From JBFONV01 sp040779335 (GTDB taxonomy: Bacteria; Pseudomonadota; Gammaproteobacteria; Enterobacterales; Alteromonadaceae), in assembly GCA_040779335.1 (NCBI GenBank), contig JBFONV010000004.1, positions 310,001-374,000 on the forward strand: a stretch of 64,000 bases of DNA, read 5' to 3'. Both the position numbers and the translations under genes were made by a program. Of the stretch, positions 26,563 to 35,351 are shown piece by piece. Every line of letters starts with the position of its first letter. The stretch's first letter is position 1. The notes under the pieces are model-generated. The model saw only the letters and a list, made by a program, of their open reading frames with translations. It was not told where the DNA came from and ran no database searches.

Positions 26563-27039
26563 ATGCACATTTTTATCATGCGTCATGGTGATGCACAGCA
26601 ATCAGGTTATCAAGACTCACAGCGCGAATTAACACAGCGTGGCATTGTAGAAGTATCGGCTATGGCAACAAGGCTGCAGCATGCCTCGACAAAAATTGAT
26701 CATGTTCTTATCAGTCCGTATAAAAGAGCACAACAAACAGCATCGATAGTATTATCTGCTTTACCGTATGAGCCGACCACATCGACGATAGATTTGATCA
26801 CACCTTCCGGCTCACCTTCGCACGTACACGATTATATTGATGGCATGCAAGGCATTAAACAGCTCAACGGTTTACTGATTATTTCCCATATGCCTTTAGT
26901 TAGCTTTCTAGTTGCTGAGTTAACGTATGAAAAAAGTGCCCCTATTTTTCAAACTGCAGCGATTGCAGAAATTGATTATGATTTAGAAAAAATGAAGGGA
27001 CACTTGAGTGAAATAACCTCACCTAATCATTTTGAGTAG
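26563..27039 (+). CDS. sixA: phosphohistidine phosphatase SixA
   Basis: SixA is a small histidine phosphatase that removes phosphate from His-phosphorylated proteins (ArcB HPt domain or PTS-Ntr components in E. coli). The protein has 158 aa from Met at 26563, matching the family's MxxFIMRHGDA start; the catalytic RHG is at residues 7-9 and the second catalytic His is in IISHMPLVSF. Upstream in-frame ATGs at 26500 and 26557 would add residues not seen in the family. It converges on smrB. The sixA-smrB-prmB-aroC grouping resembles the E. coli fadJ-sixA neighbourhood. Confidence 0.88.
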   Translation: MHIFIMRHGDAQQSGYQDSQRELTQRGIVEVSAMATRLQHASTKIDHVLISPYKRAQQTASIVLSALPYEPTTSTIDLITPSGSPSHVHDYIDGMQGIKQLNGLLIISHMPLVSFLVAELTYEKSAPIFQTAAIAEIDYDLEKMKGHLSEITSPNHFE

Positions 27040-27064
27040 TGTTCGAGTCAGTGTTAACTGTGGC

Positions 27065-27607
27065 TCAATCTTTATTAAACTTATCTTTTAATTCGATCAA
27101 CACCAGTAACGCGCCATTTCCGCCCCATTCTAATGGCGCTTGATGAAAGGCCATTACGTCTGGATGTTGCACTAACCAGTGCGGCACTTTTTTCTTTAAA
27201 ACATGCCCGCCAATACCATGGACAATACATACACATTGCGCATGCTCTTTTTGACAGGCATATATAAGTGCAGCAATTTCTTTTTTAGCCCCATGCTGAT
27301 CTAAACCGTGTAAGTCGAGTATTAAATCGGGGGCGTAGTGACCGCGGCGTAAATTTTTCGCTTCAAAGCTGTCAACGTCTGCTCGAACATACTTCATCGG
27401 ACCTTTCTGGTTAAGATCTGGTTCAAATTCATCTGAAAAATGAAACTGAGCATGTTGTTTAGCCGTTTTTTGTTGCAGAGTGGTAGATTGGGGCTTGCTG
27501 CTTCTTTTTACAGGGTGTATTGTGTCCTGCACTATCGGCTTGACCTTGCCAATGCTCTGTTTAAATAGCTGTTTGTCTTGTTGTGTTAATGCATCTTTAA
27601 ATTTCAT
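27065..27607 (-). CDS. smrB: ribosome rescue endonuclease SmrB
   Basis: SmrB cleaves mRNA at collided ribosomes. This 180-aa protein has a variable basic N-terminus and a C-terminal Smr domain with DLHGLDQHGAKKEIAALI (about residues 97-115), IVHGIGGHVLKKKVPHWL and the ending EWGGNGALLVLI. Both DLHG and HGxG motifs are intact. It is divergent from prmB, as in E. coli (yfcN/yfcB), with a 174-base intergenic region. Confidence 0.92.
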   Translation of the reverse strand: MKFKDALTQQDKQLFKQSIGKVKPIVQDTIHPVKRSSKPQSTTLQQKTAKQHAQFHFSDEFEPDLNQKGPMKYVRADVDSFEAKNLRRGHYAPDLILDLHGLDQHGAKKEIAALIYACQKEHAQCVCIVHGIGGHVLKKKVPHWLVQHPDVMAFHQAPLEWGGNGALLVLIELKDKFNKD

Positions 27608-27781
27608 AGCCGCAGTCTAGAAATATCTGTGTGGAATAACAAGTAAAACTAATCTTGGTCGAAAAATAAGGTATTAAATTGGTTGCTGTCATCTCGGCAA
27701 TCGCAATTATTACCGAGCCATTATATCGTCACACTTTACGTCGTATTTTTACGCATGATTTTGATTAACAAGGGGATAAAT

Positions 27782-28723
27782 TTGAGTACCGTTTCATTTG
27801 AAAATGTTAGCGAGCAATTATCGACGGTTGTCGATTATTTAAGGTTTGCAACAAGTCAGTTTAATCAGGCTGAACTCTTTTTTGGTCACGGTACTGACAA
27901 TGCATGGGACGAGGCGGTGGCTTTGATCATGTTTGCGCTCTATTTGCCGAATAACCTAACTGAACAGGTATTGTCGTGTCGCCTCACTGATGATGAAAAA
28001 CAATTGGTATTAAGTTTAATTGCCCGCCGTATTAATGAAGGCATTCCTGCTGCGTATATTACTAATCAAGCCACCTTTACCGGTATTCCATTTTACGTCG
28101 ATGAGCGAGTGTTAGTGCCGCGGTCGCCTATTGGCGAACTGATTGAAAATAGATTTATTCCCATATTTAGTGAAGATCATCCTCCTAGCAGAATATTGGA
28201 TTTATGCACTGGCAGTGGTTGTATTGCTATTGCATGTGCAATGCGTTTTCCTGACGCTGAAGTTGATGCGCTAGATTTGTCAGTTGATGCGCTCAATGTC
28301 GCGCAAATTAATATTGAAAGTCATGGTCTTGAAGAACAAGTTATTCCAATTCAATCTGATGTTTTTTCTGGGATTGAAGGGGTAACTTATGATTTAATTG
28401 TTACTAATCCTCCTTACGTGGACCAAGAAGATGTAGACAGTCTTCCGGTGGAGTATACCCATGAACCTGAAATGGGCTTGGGTTGTGGCGAAGATGGTTT
28501 AGATATAGTACGGGTTATTCTCGCGCAAAGTGCAGCACATTTAAATGATGATGGCATTTTAATATGTGAGGTAGGAAATTCTCAGATACATGTTCAAGCA
28601 CTTTACCCTAAGGTTCCCTTTACTTGGCTAACCTTTGAACGCGGTGGTCATGGGGTCTTTATGCTTACCAAAGCACAGTTAATTGAACACGAAGCTGAGT
28701 TTCTTTCGGCGTTAAAACAATAG
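27782..28723 (+). CDS. prmB: 50S ribosomal protein L3 N5-glutamine methyltransferase (TTG start)
   Basis: PrmB methylates a glutamine of ribosomal protein L3 with S-adenosylmethionine. The 313-aa protein carries GHGTDNAWDEAV near residue 35, YVDERVLVPRSPIGELI near 105, the SAM motif DLCTGSGCIAIA near 142 and the catalytic NPPY (VTNPPYVDQ) near 208. I chose TTG at 27782, with AAGGGGA 6 bases upstream and family length about 310. A longer version from 27683 would add 33 unmatched residues. aroC starts 14 bases after its stop. Confidence 0.92.
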   Translation: MSTVSFENVSEQLSTVVDYLRFATSQFNQAELFFGHGTDNAWDEAVALIMFALYLPNNLTEQVLSCRLTDDEKQLVLSLIARRINEGIPAAYITNQATFTGIPFYVDERVLVPRSPIGELIENRFIPIFSEDHPPSRILDLCTGSGCIAIACAMRFPDAEVDALDLSVDALNVAQINIESHGLEEQVIPIQSDVFSGIEGVTYDLIVTNPPYVDQEDVDSLPVEYTHEPEMGLGCGEDGLDIVRVILAQSAAHLNDDGILICEVGNSQIHVQALYPKVPFTWLTFERGGHGVFMLTKAQLIEHEAEFLSALKQ

Positions 28724-28737
28724 GTGAAAAAGGTCTA

Positions 28738-29829
28738 ATGTCAGGTAATACATTTGGTAAATTATTTACGGTTACATCTTTTGGTGAAAGCCATGGTTTG
28801 GGTTTAGGGGCGATTATTGATGGATGCCCGCCGGGATTAGAATTGTCTGAAGCCGATCTTCAGGTGGATCTTGATCGACGTCGACCAGGCACATCACGAT
28901 ATACTACCGCTCGCCAAGAAGCCGACCAAGTCAAAATCATGTCTGGTGTTTTTGAAGGTAAAACCACAGGTACTCCTATTGGTTTATTAATTGAAAACAC
29001 CGATCAGCGTTCAAAAGATTATGGCAATATTGCACAAAGCTTTCGTCCTGGTCATGCTGATTATACCTATTCTCAAAAATATGGCGTTAGAGATTATCGT
29101 GGCGGAGGGCGTTCTTCTGCTCGTGAAACGGCAATGCGAGTTGCGGCAGGGGCGGTTGCTAAAAAGTATTTACAACAAAAATTTGGCATTGTTATTAAAG
29201 GCTGTGTTACACAAATCGGCGACGTTTGTGCGCAATCATATGATTGGAAAACCGTAGAGCAAAATCCGTTTTTCTTCCCTGATAGCAATAAAATAGAACA
29301 ATTGGATGAGCTACTTCGTAGCATTATTCGCTCTAAAGATTCTATTGGTGCAAAAGTCATGGTAGTGGCAGATAACGTTCCTGTTGGATTAGGTGAGCCC
29401 ATTTTTGATCGATTAGATGCTGAAATCGCCCATGGCTTAATGAGTATTAATGCGGTTAAAGGGGTTGAAATAGGCGACGGATTTGCCGTGGTTAATCAAA
29501 AAGGCTCAGCGCATAGAGATGAGTTAACGCCAGATGGGTTTGCTAGTAATCATGCTGGCGGCATATTGGGCGGCATTTCATCTGGTCAACAAATAGTAGC
29601 CTCAATCGCATTAAAGCCGACGTCGAGTATTGGAGTGAGTGGCAAAACGGTTGATGCCAATGGCCAGGCTACTGATATTATTACTAAAGGACGCCATGAT
29701 CCTTGTGTGGGGATCCGAGCGGTTCCTATTGCGGAGGCGATGTTAGCGTTAACTTTAATGGATCACTTTTTAAGGCATCGTGCGCAAAACGCCGATGTTA
29801 GTTGCGATACCCCCATTATCACTCAGTAG
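28738..29829 (+). CDS. aroC: chorismate synthase
   Basis: AroC converts 5-enolpyruvylshikimate-3-phosphate to chorismate with reduced FMN, the last common step to aromatic amino acids, folate and quinones. The 363-aa length is normal. Family signatures are GNTFGKLFTVTSFGESHG at the start, RPGHADYTYSQKYG (around residue 104), RGGGRSSARETAMRVAAGA and GRHDPCVGIRAVPIAEAM near the C-terminus. It follows prmB by 14 bases and is probably in the same operon. Confidence 0.97.
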   Translation: MSGNTFGKLFTVTSFGESHGLGLGAIIDGCPPGLELSEADLQVDLDRRRPGTSRYTTARQEADQVKIMSGVFEGKTTGTPIGLLIENTDQRSKDYGNIAQSFRPGHADYTYSQKYGVRDYRGGGRSSARETAMRVAAGAVAKKYLQQKFGIVIKGCVTQIGDVCAQSYDWKTVEQNPFFFPDSNKIEQLDELLRSIIRSKDSIGAKVMVVADNVPVGLGEPIFDRLDAEIAHGLMSINAVKGVEIGDGFAVVNQKGSAHRDELTPDGFASNHAGGILGGISSGQQIVASIALKPTSSIGVSGKTVDANGQATDIITKGRHDPCVGIRAVPIAEAMLALTLMDHFLRHRAQNADVSCDTPIITQ

Positions 29830-29848
29830 TATCACTATAAATTAAATT

Positions 29849-29880
29849 CAGTGTTAATTGTTTTTTTGCAATTAACACTG
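29849..29880. terminator. hairpin after aroC (weak terminator candidate)
   Basis: A 12-bp perfect stem (CAGTGTTAATTG 29849-29860 with CAATTAACACTG 29869-29880) and an 8-base T-rich loop lie 20 bases after aroC. No strong T-run follows, so it may be a partial terminator or an mRNA 3'-end stabiliser before the MFS gene. Confidence 0.5.
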
Positions 29881-29944
29881 CTATTTACATCTAATTGGGT
29901 ACAATACCCCGAAATTATTCGTACTATGGCCCTGATCAGATTTT

Positions 29945-31123
29945 ATGTCTCCACTTTTTATTAAATCGTCTGCTACCTATTTTTGGTATTTTGGAATTTT
30001 AGGCTTAACAGCGCCATTTTTAGCAGTTTTTCTTGATGGTAAGGGGTTTTCATCATTACAAATTGGTGAAATTTTAGCGATATTTACGGCAACCAAAATT
30101 TTTGGGCCCACCATATGGGCAATGCTAGCCGATAAAACAGGTAAACAGTTGTCCATTATTCAAATGGGCGCATTTCTCGCTTGTCTATTTTTTGCTGGAT
30201 TGATTTTTGTTGACACCTATTGGCCAGTGACCTTTTTACTTGCCATGTTTAGTTTATTTTGGACGGCAATTTTACCGCAGTTAGAGGTGATGACATTAAC
30301 CTCTGTCCGTCGCAGCGCAAAAATATATGCTCGCATTCGCCTATGGGGCAGTATTGGCTTTATTGTGCTTGCCGTCGCTTCAGGTGAAATATTATCGAGA
30401 TATTCTTCAGACGCCTTTAGCTATATCGGACTCTTTGTTCTTATTTCTTTATATATTTCCACTTTGTTTTTTAAACAGCCTCATATACATAGCGCTCGAG
30501 TAATGAATCCATCTTCTATCGTTGAAAAATTAACGCAATGGGGCTTTGTAGTGTTTTTCCTTGCTGGTTTGCTTTTGCAAATGAGTTTTGGGCCCTTTAA
30601 TGGTTTTTTTGCGCTTTATTTAAGAGATTTGGCTTATCCAAGTTACGCGGTTGGTTTACTGATTGCTGTTGGCGTTATCGCCGAAATTGCTATTTTTGTT
30701 TATGCGGGACGATTGTTTCAAGCATTTACGGTAAAGTCATTGTTGACCTTTTGTATGTTTATCTCAGCGCTTCGTTGGTACTTGGTGGGGGAATACGGCG
30801 ACAATGTTTGGATCTTATCATTTACTCAACTTATTCATGCGGCAGGCTTTGCCATATACCATAGTGCTTCGATGCAGTTTATTCAGCTACATTTCAATGC
30901 TAATCAGCAAAATAGGGGGCAGGCCGTTTATATTGGTGGTGTATATGGTATTGGTGGGGCTATCGGCGCCTATATAACGGGTGCGCTATGGCAAGGGGGG
31001 AATGGTGCCCAGCTTGCTTTTTTCTTTGCTGCTGCCACGGTTTTAGTCGCGGGTATACTGATGCTGTTTTTACCTCATCCCAAACGGCCGCCAATCATTT
31101 CACAGCCTAGTGAACTTCAGTAA
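29945..31123 (+). CDS. MFS transporter, PPP (phenylpropionate permease)-like family
   Basis: This 392-aa inner-membrane protein has about 12 hydrophobic segments and the HcaT/MFS_1-like pattern: short N-terminus, YFWYFGILGLTAPFLAVFLD in TM1, LADKTGKQ in the loop 2-3 position and RLWGSIGFI near residue 132. HcaT-type proteins were linked to 3-phenylpropionate uptake in E. coli, but the substrate here cannot be read from the sequence. It often follows prmB-aroC in related bacteria as far as I recall. It ends at a strong hairpin terminator. Confidence 0.85.
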   Translation: MSPLFIKSSATYFWYFGILGLTAPFLAVFLDGKGFSSLQIGEILAIFTATKIFGPTIWAMLADKTGKQLSIIQMGAFLACLFFAGLIFVDTYWPVTFLLAMFSLFWTAILPQLEVMTLTSVRRSAKIYARIRLWGSIGFIVLAVASGEILSRYSSDAFSYIGLFVLISLYISTLFFKQPHIHSARVMNPSSIVEKLTQWGFVVFFLAGLLLQMSFGPFNGFFALYLRDLAYPSYAVGLLIAVGVIAEIAIFVYAGRLFQAFTVKSLLTFCMFISALRWYLVGEYGDNVWILSFTQLIHAAGFAIYHSASMQFIQLHFNANQQNRGQAVYIGGVYGIGGAIGAYITGALWQGGNGAQLAFFFAAATVLVAGILMLFLPHPKRPPIISQPSELQ

Positions 31124-31132
31124 AAACTAACA

Positions 31133-31163
31133 ATATAAAAGCCAGATTAACTGGCTTTTATAT
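31133..31163. terminator. bidirectional terminator (MFS gene / lipA)
   Basis: A 13-bp perfect stem (ATATAAAAGCCAG 31133-31145 with CTGGCTTTTATAT 31151-31163) and a 5-base loop, between convergent genes. It has A/T tracts on both sides. Confidence 0.88.
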
Positions 31164-31212
31164 ATAGAGCTGACCCGTCCTAAATAAGGATTGATGCACC
31201 GCTCTCTAGTCG

Positions 31213-32181
31213 TTATTTAACCTCTTCACCAGCAGCTTGTTTGTCGGCGTGATAACTTGAGCGTACTAAAGGTCCACAAGCGGCATGTTCAAAGCCCATC
31301 TTGTCGGCTTCTTTTTTAAACATTTCAAATTCATCAGGATGCACATAACGCTCTACTGGAAGATGATGTTTGCTGGGTTGTAGGTATTGCCCTATAGTCA
31401 GCATAGTTACGCCGTGTGCACGTAAATCACGCATAACTTGTAAGATTTCTTCGTTTGTTTCACCTAGTCCAACCATTAAGCCTGACTTAGTCGGTACTTT
31501 GGGGTTAGCTTGGCCAAATTTTTTCAATAAATCGAGTGACCATTGATAATTGGCACCTGGACGAGCTTTAGTATACAAACGAGGAGCTGTTTCTAGGTTA
31601 TGGTTAAATACGTCCGGCGGTGTTTCGTTTAGTATTTCAAGGGCGCGATCCATTCTTCCTCGAAAGTCAGGGACGAGTATTTCAACTTTAGTGCCTGGCG
31701 CATGTTCACTTATTTCTGTAATACAGTCAGCGAATTGTTGGGCACCACCGTCACGTAAATCATCTCTATCAACGGAGGTGATCACTACGTATTTCAATTT
31801 CATGTCTTTTAATGTCAGAGCCAGTTTCTTCGGCTCATCGTTATCTGGAGCAAGTGGACGACCATGACCAACATCACAAAACGGACAACGGCGCGTACAA
31901 ATATCCCCTAAAATCATAAAGGTTGCGGTGCCGTGGTTGAAACACTCAGATAAATTTGGGCATGAGGCTTCTTCGCATACTGAGTGCAAATTGTGTTTAC
32001 GCAATGCGGCTTTAATACCGTCAATGCGCTCGGTAGTACGTGGAAGCTTTATGCGCAGCCAATCAGGCTTACGTAACATAGTTTCACGTTCAGAGGTTAC
32101 GACCTTGATAGGAATGTGCGCCATTTTTTCGGCGTCACGTAACTTAGTCCCTGGGGCAATGCGTGAAGATTTTGTTGTCAT
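31213..32181 (-). CDS. lipA: lipoyl synthase
   Basis: LipA is a radical-SAM enzyme that inserts two sulfurs into the octanoyl chain on lipoyl-domain proteins. The 322-aa protein has both cluster motifs: the auxiliary [4Fe-4S] site CEEASCPNLSEC and the radical-SAM CTRRCPFC, then GLGETNEEI and the C-terminal RSSYHA motif supplying the serine ligand. It starts 4 bases after the lipB stop, so the two are an operon. It acts on pyruvate and 2-oxoglutarate dehydrogenase complexes and on GcvH. Confidence 0.97.
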   Translation of the reverse strand: MTTKSSRIAPGTKLRDAEKMAHIPIKVVTSERETMLRKPDWLRIKLPRTTERIDGIKAALRKHNLHSVCEEASCPNLSECFNHGTATFMILGDICTRRCPFCDVGHGRPLAPDNDEPKKLALTLKDMKLKYVVITSVDRDDLRDGGAQQFADCITEISEHAPGTKVEILVPDFRGRMDRALEILNETPPDVFNHNLETAPRLYTKARPGANYQWSLDLLKKFGQANPKVPTKSGLMVGLGETNEEILQVMRDLRAHGVTMLTIGQYLQPSKHHLPVERYVHPDEFEMFKKEADKMGFEHAACGPLVRSSYHADKQAAGEEVK

Positions 32182-32185
32182 TTTA

Positions 32186-32830
32186 TTATTCCAGTCCTAC
32201 TCGGTATTCAATCTGTGAACATCCAAGTAATTTTGTTAAATGTTTTACTAACACGTTACCTGCGTCAGCTAATTTTTCTGGGCCATCTATATCACAGGTT
32301 TGTATCATTTCTAGGCCTGCGTAGCCACATGGGTTAATCCGCAAGAAGGGGGATAAATCCATGTTGACGTTTAACGCTAGGCCATGAAAAGAACAGCCCT
32401 TGCGAACCCGTAACCCTAGCGATGCAATTTTTTTATTATCGACATAAACACCTGGGGCATCTGGTTTAGCTGCTGCTGTGATATTGTACTCTGCTAAAGC
32501 ATTTACAATACCGTCTTCAATTAAGGTCACTAATTGGCGAACACCCATTTTTCGTCGACGTAAATTGATCAAAAAATAGATCACTTGCTGTCCAGGGCCG
32601 TGATAGGTGACTTGACCACCACGATCAACCTTAACGACAGGAATGTCGCCGGGCATTAATAAATGCTCTTCTTTTCCCGCTTGCCCTTGGGTAAATACAC
32701 TTGGATGTTCAACTAGCCATAATTCATCTACTGTGTCTTCGTCTCTAACATCGGTGAACTCCTGCATGGCGTGCCACACTTTAGTATATTCCATGCTAGC
32801 GAGCTGTCGAATTATCAACGTATCTTCCAA
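32186..32830 (-). CDS. lipB: octanoyl-ACP:protein N-octanoyltransferase
   Basis: LipB transfers octanoate from ACP to the lipoyl domain lysine, the step before LipA. The 214-aa protein has RGGQVTYHGPGQQVIYFLINL (around residue 70), DNKKIASLGLRVRKG with the catalytic Lys, and NPCGYAGLEM with the catalytic Cys. The family length is normal. Downstream lipA follows after 4 bases; ybeD precedes it by 78 bases, as in E. coli ybeD-lipB-lipA. Confidence 0.97.
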   Translation of the reverse strand: MEDTLIIRQLASMEYTKVWHAMQEFTDVRDEDTVDELWLVEHPSVFTQGQAGKEEHLLMPGDIPVVKVDRGGQVTYHGPGQQVIYFLINLRRRKMGVRQLVTLIEDGIVNALAEYNITAAAKPDAPGVYVDNKKIASLGLRVRKGCSFHGLALNVNMDLSPFLRINPCGYAGLEMIQTCDIDGPEKLADAGNVLVKHLTKLLGCSQIEYRVGLE

Positions 32831-32908
32831 GTTTATATCTCGGTTTGTTCGGTAGGTGTGATTATATCCAAATATAAATTCGAATACACCGTAAAATGAG
32901 TGTGGTTT

Positions 32909-33172
32909 TTATAGAACGTAACGTACTTGTTCAATCGCGTTTAACGTTTTATAAATTTTCTCAATATGATCTTTGCTAGTGACTGTCACCGCAATCGATA
33001 TTGAATGGTAATTTCCTTTAGAGCTTGGTTTAACTTTAGGAGCATAATCGCCGGGAGTATGCTTTTGTAATTCGGCAACGACTAGATCGGGTAATTCATC
33101 ACATGCGATGCCCATCACCTTAAAATTTAATACGGTTGGAAAATCCAATAATTCATCAAAACGGGTGTTCAT
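32909..33172 (-). CDS. ybeD: YbeD/DUF493 family protein
   Basis: This 87-aa protein matches the DUF493 (YbeD) family: LLDFPTVLNFKVMGIACDEL near the start and a C-terminal IYKTLNAIEQVRYVL. It has an ACT-like ferredoxin fold in known structures and no firmly established function. The position between dacA/dat and lipB is the conserved E. coli order (dacA-ybeD-lipB). It follows dat by 16 bases. Confidence 0.92.
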   Translation of the reverse strand: MNTRFDELLDFPTVLNFKVMGIACDELPDLVVAELQKHTPGDYAPKVKPSSKGNYHSISIAVTVTSKDHIEKIYKTLNAIEQVRYVL

Positions 33173-33188
33173 TTTACATCTCTATCAT

Positions 33189-34040
33189 TTAATCATTAAT
33201 AAGTGTTTGTTTAAAAGCTTGAAAATCACAATGTAGCTTTTTGGCAATGCTGCCTATTTCACCTTGTGCAATGATTTTATCATCAATCTGGGTCACAGGG
33301 CTAATTTCTCTTGAAGAACTTGATACCCATACTTCGTCGGCGGTAAATAATTCATCGGTTGAAATTTGAGCTTCTATCACCTTTATGGAGGCTTTTTCAG
33401 CTAATTCAATGATCAAGTCTCGTGTGATGCCACCTAAGATATATTGATTTTTCTCCGGCGTGTAAATTACTCCTGATTTTACGATAAAGACATTGCTGGT
33501 TGCACCTTCGGTCACTTTTTGTTTGCGATGCAAAATGGCCTCTTGGCAACCTCTAGCTTCTGCCTCTTGACGCAGCATGATATTGCCTAATAAGGCGATA
33601 GATTTTATATCACAATGTTTCCAGCGAATATCCTCTAGTAACGTTGCTTTTATTGGCTTTAATTCAGCATCTCCAGAACTTAATGGACTGGTCATTACCA
33701 ACACTGTCGGTTTAACTGCTGGAGTGGCGACATGATTTCGTTCTTGTTGAAACCCTCGGCTCACTTGAATATAAACAGAGGTGTTTTTTTCGTCATTTTT
33801 TTCAACAACTTGTTCGATAAGCGATTGCCATTGTTTCTCAGTGTATGGATTGGTAATTTGTACCTTGTGTAAACAATCATTTAATCGTGCTAAATGTTCA
33901 CTCAGCCTAAAGGACTTGCCTTGGTATACAGGGATCACTTCATATATACCATCGCCAAACAAAAAACCTCGGTCAAGGACCGAGATTTTTGCGTTGGATC
34001 TGGCAACAAATTCACCATTTAAATAAACAATACTGGGCAT
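33189..34040 (-). CDS. dat: D-amino-acid aminotransferase (class IV PLP)
   Basis: This 283-aa PLP enzyme transfers amino groups between D-amino acids such as D-Ala and 2-oxo acids. Motifs are VLDRGFLFGDGIYEVIPVYQG (around residue 21), the PLP lysine in WKHCDIKSIALLGNIM near 145, TEGATSNVFIV near 178 and VSSSSREISPV near 255. The DIKS-LLGN context and DRGFLFGDGIYE favour Dat over IlvE or PabC. It lies between dacA (which releases D-Ala) and ybeD, a context that suggests D-Ala/D-Glu recycling, though this is inference. Confidence 0.85.
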   Translation of the reverse strand: MPSIVYLNGEFVARSNAKISVLDRGFLFGDGIYEVIPVYQGKSFRLSEHLARLNDCLHKVQITNPYTEKQWQSLIEQVVEKNDEKNTSVYIQVSRGFQQERNHVATPAVKPTVLVMTSPLSSGDAELKPIKATLLEDIRWKHCDIKSIALLGNIMLRQEAEARGCQEAILHRKQKVTEGATSNVFIVKSGVIYTPEKNQYILGGITRDLIIELAEKASIKVIEAQISTDELFTADEVWVSSSSREISPVTQIDDKIIAQGEIGSIAKKLHCDFQAFKQTLIND

Positions 34041-34052
34041 ATAAGTATCTTT

Positions 34053-35240
34053 TTACTCAATAAACTGAAGTTTTACATAGTCAACCAGTCGACTAAACAT
34101 GCTGCCTTCATTTATCTCTTGTAATGTCACCAATGGGTATTGCGCAATATCTTCGCCATCAAGCTGTAAGAAGAGTTTGCCCACCACTTCGCCTTTAGCG
34201 AGAGGAGCGGTTAATTGGCGATCTAATTCAAAATTAGCCTGTAAATTTTTACGTTGGCCACGTGGAATGGTTATTGGGGTATCGATTAAAATACCTAAAT
34301 CAACTTCCTTGGCATCTCCCATCCATACTCGGTCAGCAACAAATTTCTCTCCTGCTTTATAAGGGGTAAATGTTTCGAAGAACCTAAAACCGTAGTTGAG
34401 TAATTTTTTGCTTTCGACCTTGCGCGCTCTCTCACTGTCAGTGCCCATAACTACTGTAATTAAGCGCATACCACCTTTGGTTGCAGATGTGACTAAACTA
34501 TATCCTGCTTGCGATGTATGGCCTGTTTTTAAGCCATCAACATTGAGACTTTTATCCCATAATAAACCGTTACGGTTATATTGTTTGATGTTGTTGTAAG
34601 TGAAAGATTTCTGCTTATAGACTTCATATTCTTCAGGCACATCTCTGATCAATGCTTTTGCAAGCGTCGCCATGTCTCTTGGCGTAGTGAAATGCTGTGA
34701 GCTATGCAACCCGTGGCTATTTTCAAAATAGCTGCTGCTCATGCCTAATTGCTCGGCATGGGCATTCATTAAATCAGCAAAGGCACTCTCACTGCCGGCA
34801 ATGTGCTCTGCCATGGCGACACAGGCGTCATTACCTGAAGAAACAATAATACCTTGATTAAGTAGGTCTACAGGTACTTCGGTACCAACCTCGATAAACA
34901 TTTTTGAAGAATCAGGAAAGTTTTTCGCCCAAGCGGTTTCGCTAATGGTAACTTTATCGTCTTTCTTAATATTACCTGATTGTAATTCTTTACCAATAAT
35001 ATAGCTGGTCATCATTTTTGTTAAACTAGCGGGTGCTAATTGGCTATCGGCATTACCTTCTGCGATAACTTTACCCGTTGTATAGTCAACTAAAATGAAT
35101 CCTTTGGCATTTATTTCTGGGGCAGATGGGATGATCGTTGATGCTTGTGTTAATGAAGTAAAACTGAAGGCTAAAGTTGCAACAATCGAAACAAGTTTTT
35201 TGCGGGAACTTGTTATATTGTTAGCCGGAGTAGTAAGCAT
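34053..35240 (-). CDS. dacA: D-alanyl-D-alanine carboxypeptidase (PBP5/6 type)
   Basis: DacA removes the terminal D-Ala from peptidoglycan pentapeptides in the periplasm. The 395-aa protein has a signal peptide (to about residue 33, FTSLTQAS), the active-site SLTK tetrad (PASLTKMMT near 73), SGN (VSSGNDACVA near 138) and KTG (DGLKTGHTSQ near 243). A beta-rich C-terminal domain and an amphipathic tail (FSRLVDYVKLQF) serve as membrane anchor. AAAGGA sits 6 bases before the ATG. It starts the dacA-dat-ybeD group. Confidence 0.96.
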   Translation of the reverse strand: MLTTPANNITSSRKKLVSIVATLAFSFTSLTQASTIIPSAPEINAKGFILVDYTTGKVIAEGNADSQLAPASLTKMMTSYIIGKELQSGNIKKDDKVTISETAWAKNFPDSSKMFIEVGTEVPVDLLNQGIIVSSGNDACVAMAEHIAGSESAFADLMNAHAEQLGMSSSYFENSHGLHSSQHFTTPRDMATLAKALIRDVPEEYEVYKQKSFTYNNIKQYNRNGLLWDKSLNVDGLKTGHTSQAGYSLVTSATKGGMRLITVVMGTDSERARKVESKKLLNYGFRFFETFTPYKAGEKFVADRVWMGDAKEVDLGILIDTPITIPRGQRKNLQANFELDRQLTAPLAKGEVVGKLFLQLDGEDIAQYPLVTLQEINEGSMFSRLVDYVKLQFIE

Positions 35241-35351
35241 AATGGTCCTTTAAAAGTTCTTTTAAATTCAAAATATGGCGAAAAAATTTTTGCGTATCAG
35301 TATATCACTTTAAATCTAATTTGGTATGGGGGCGGGCGATACAATTGGTCA

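Noticed and set aside
28991..29257. 88-aa frame inside aroC
   Set aside because: It overlaps a highly conserved enzyme in another frame and has no family resemblance.
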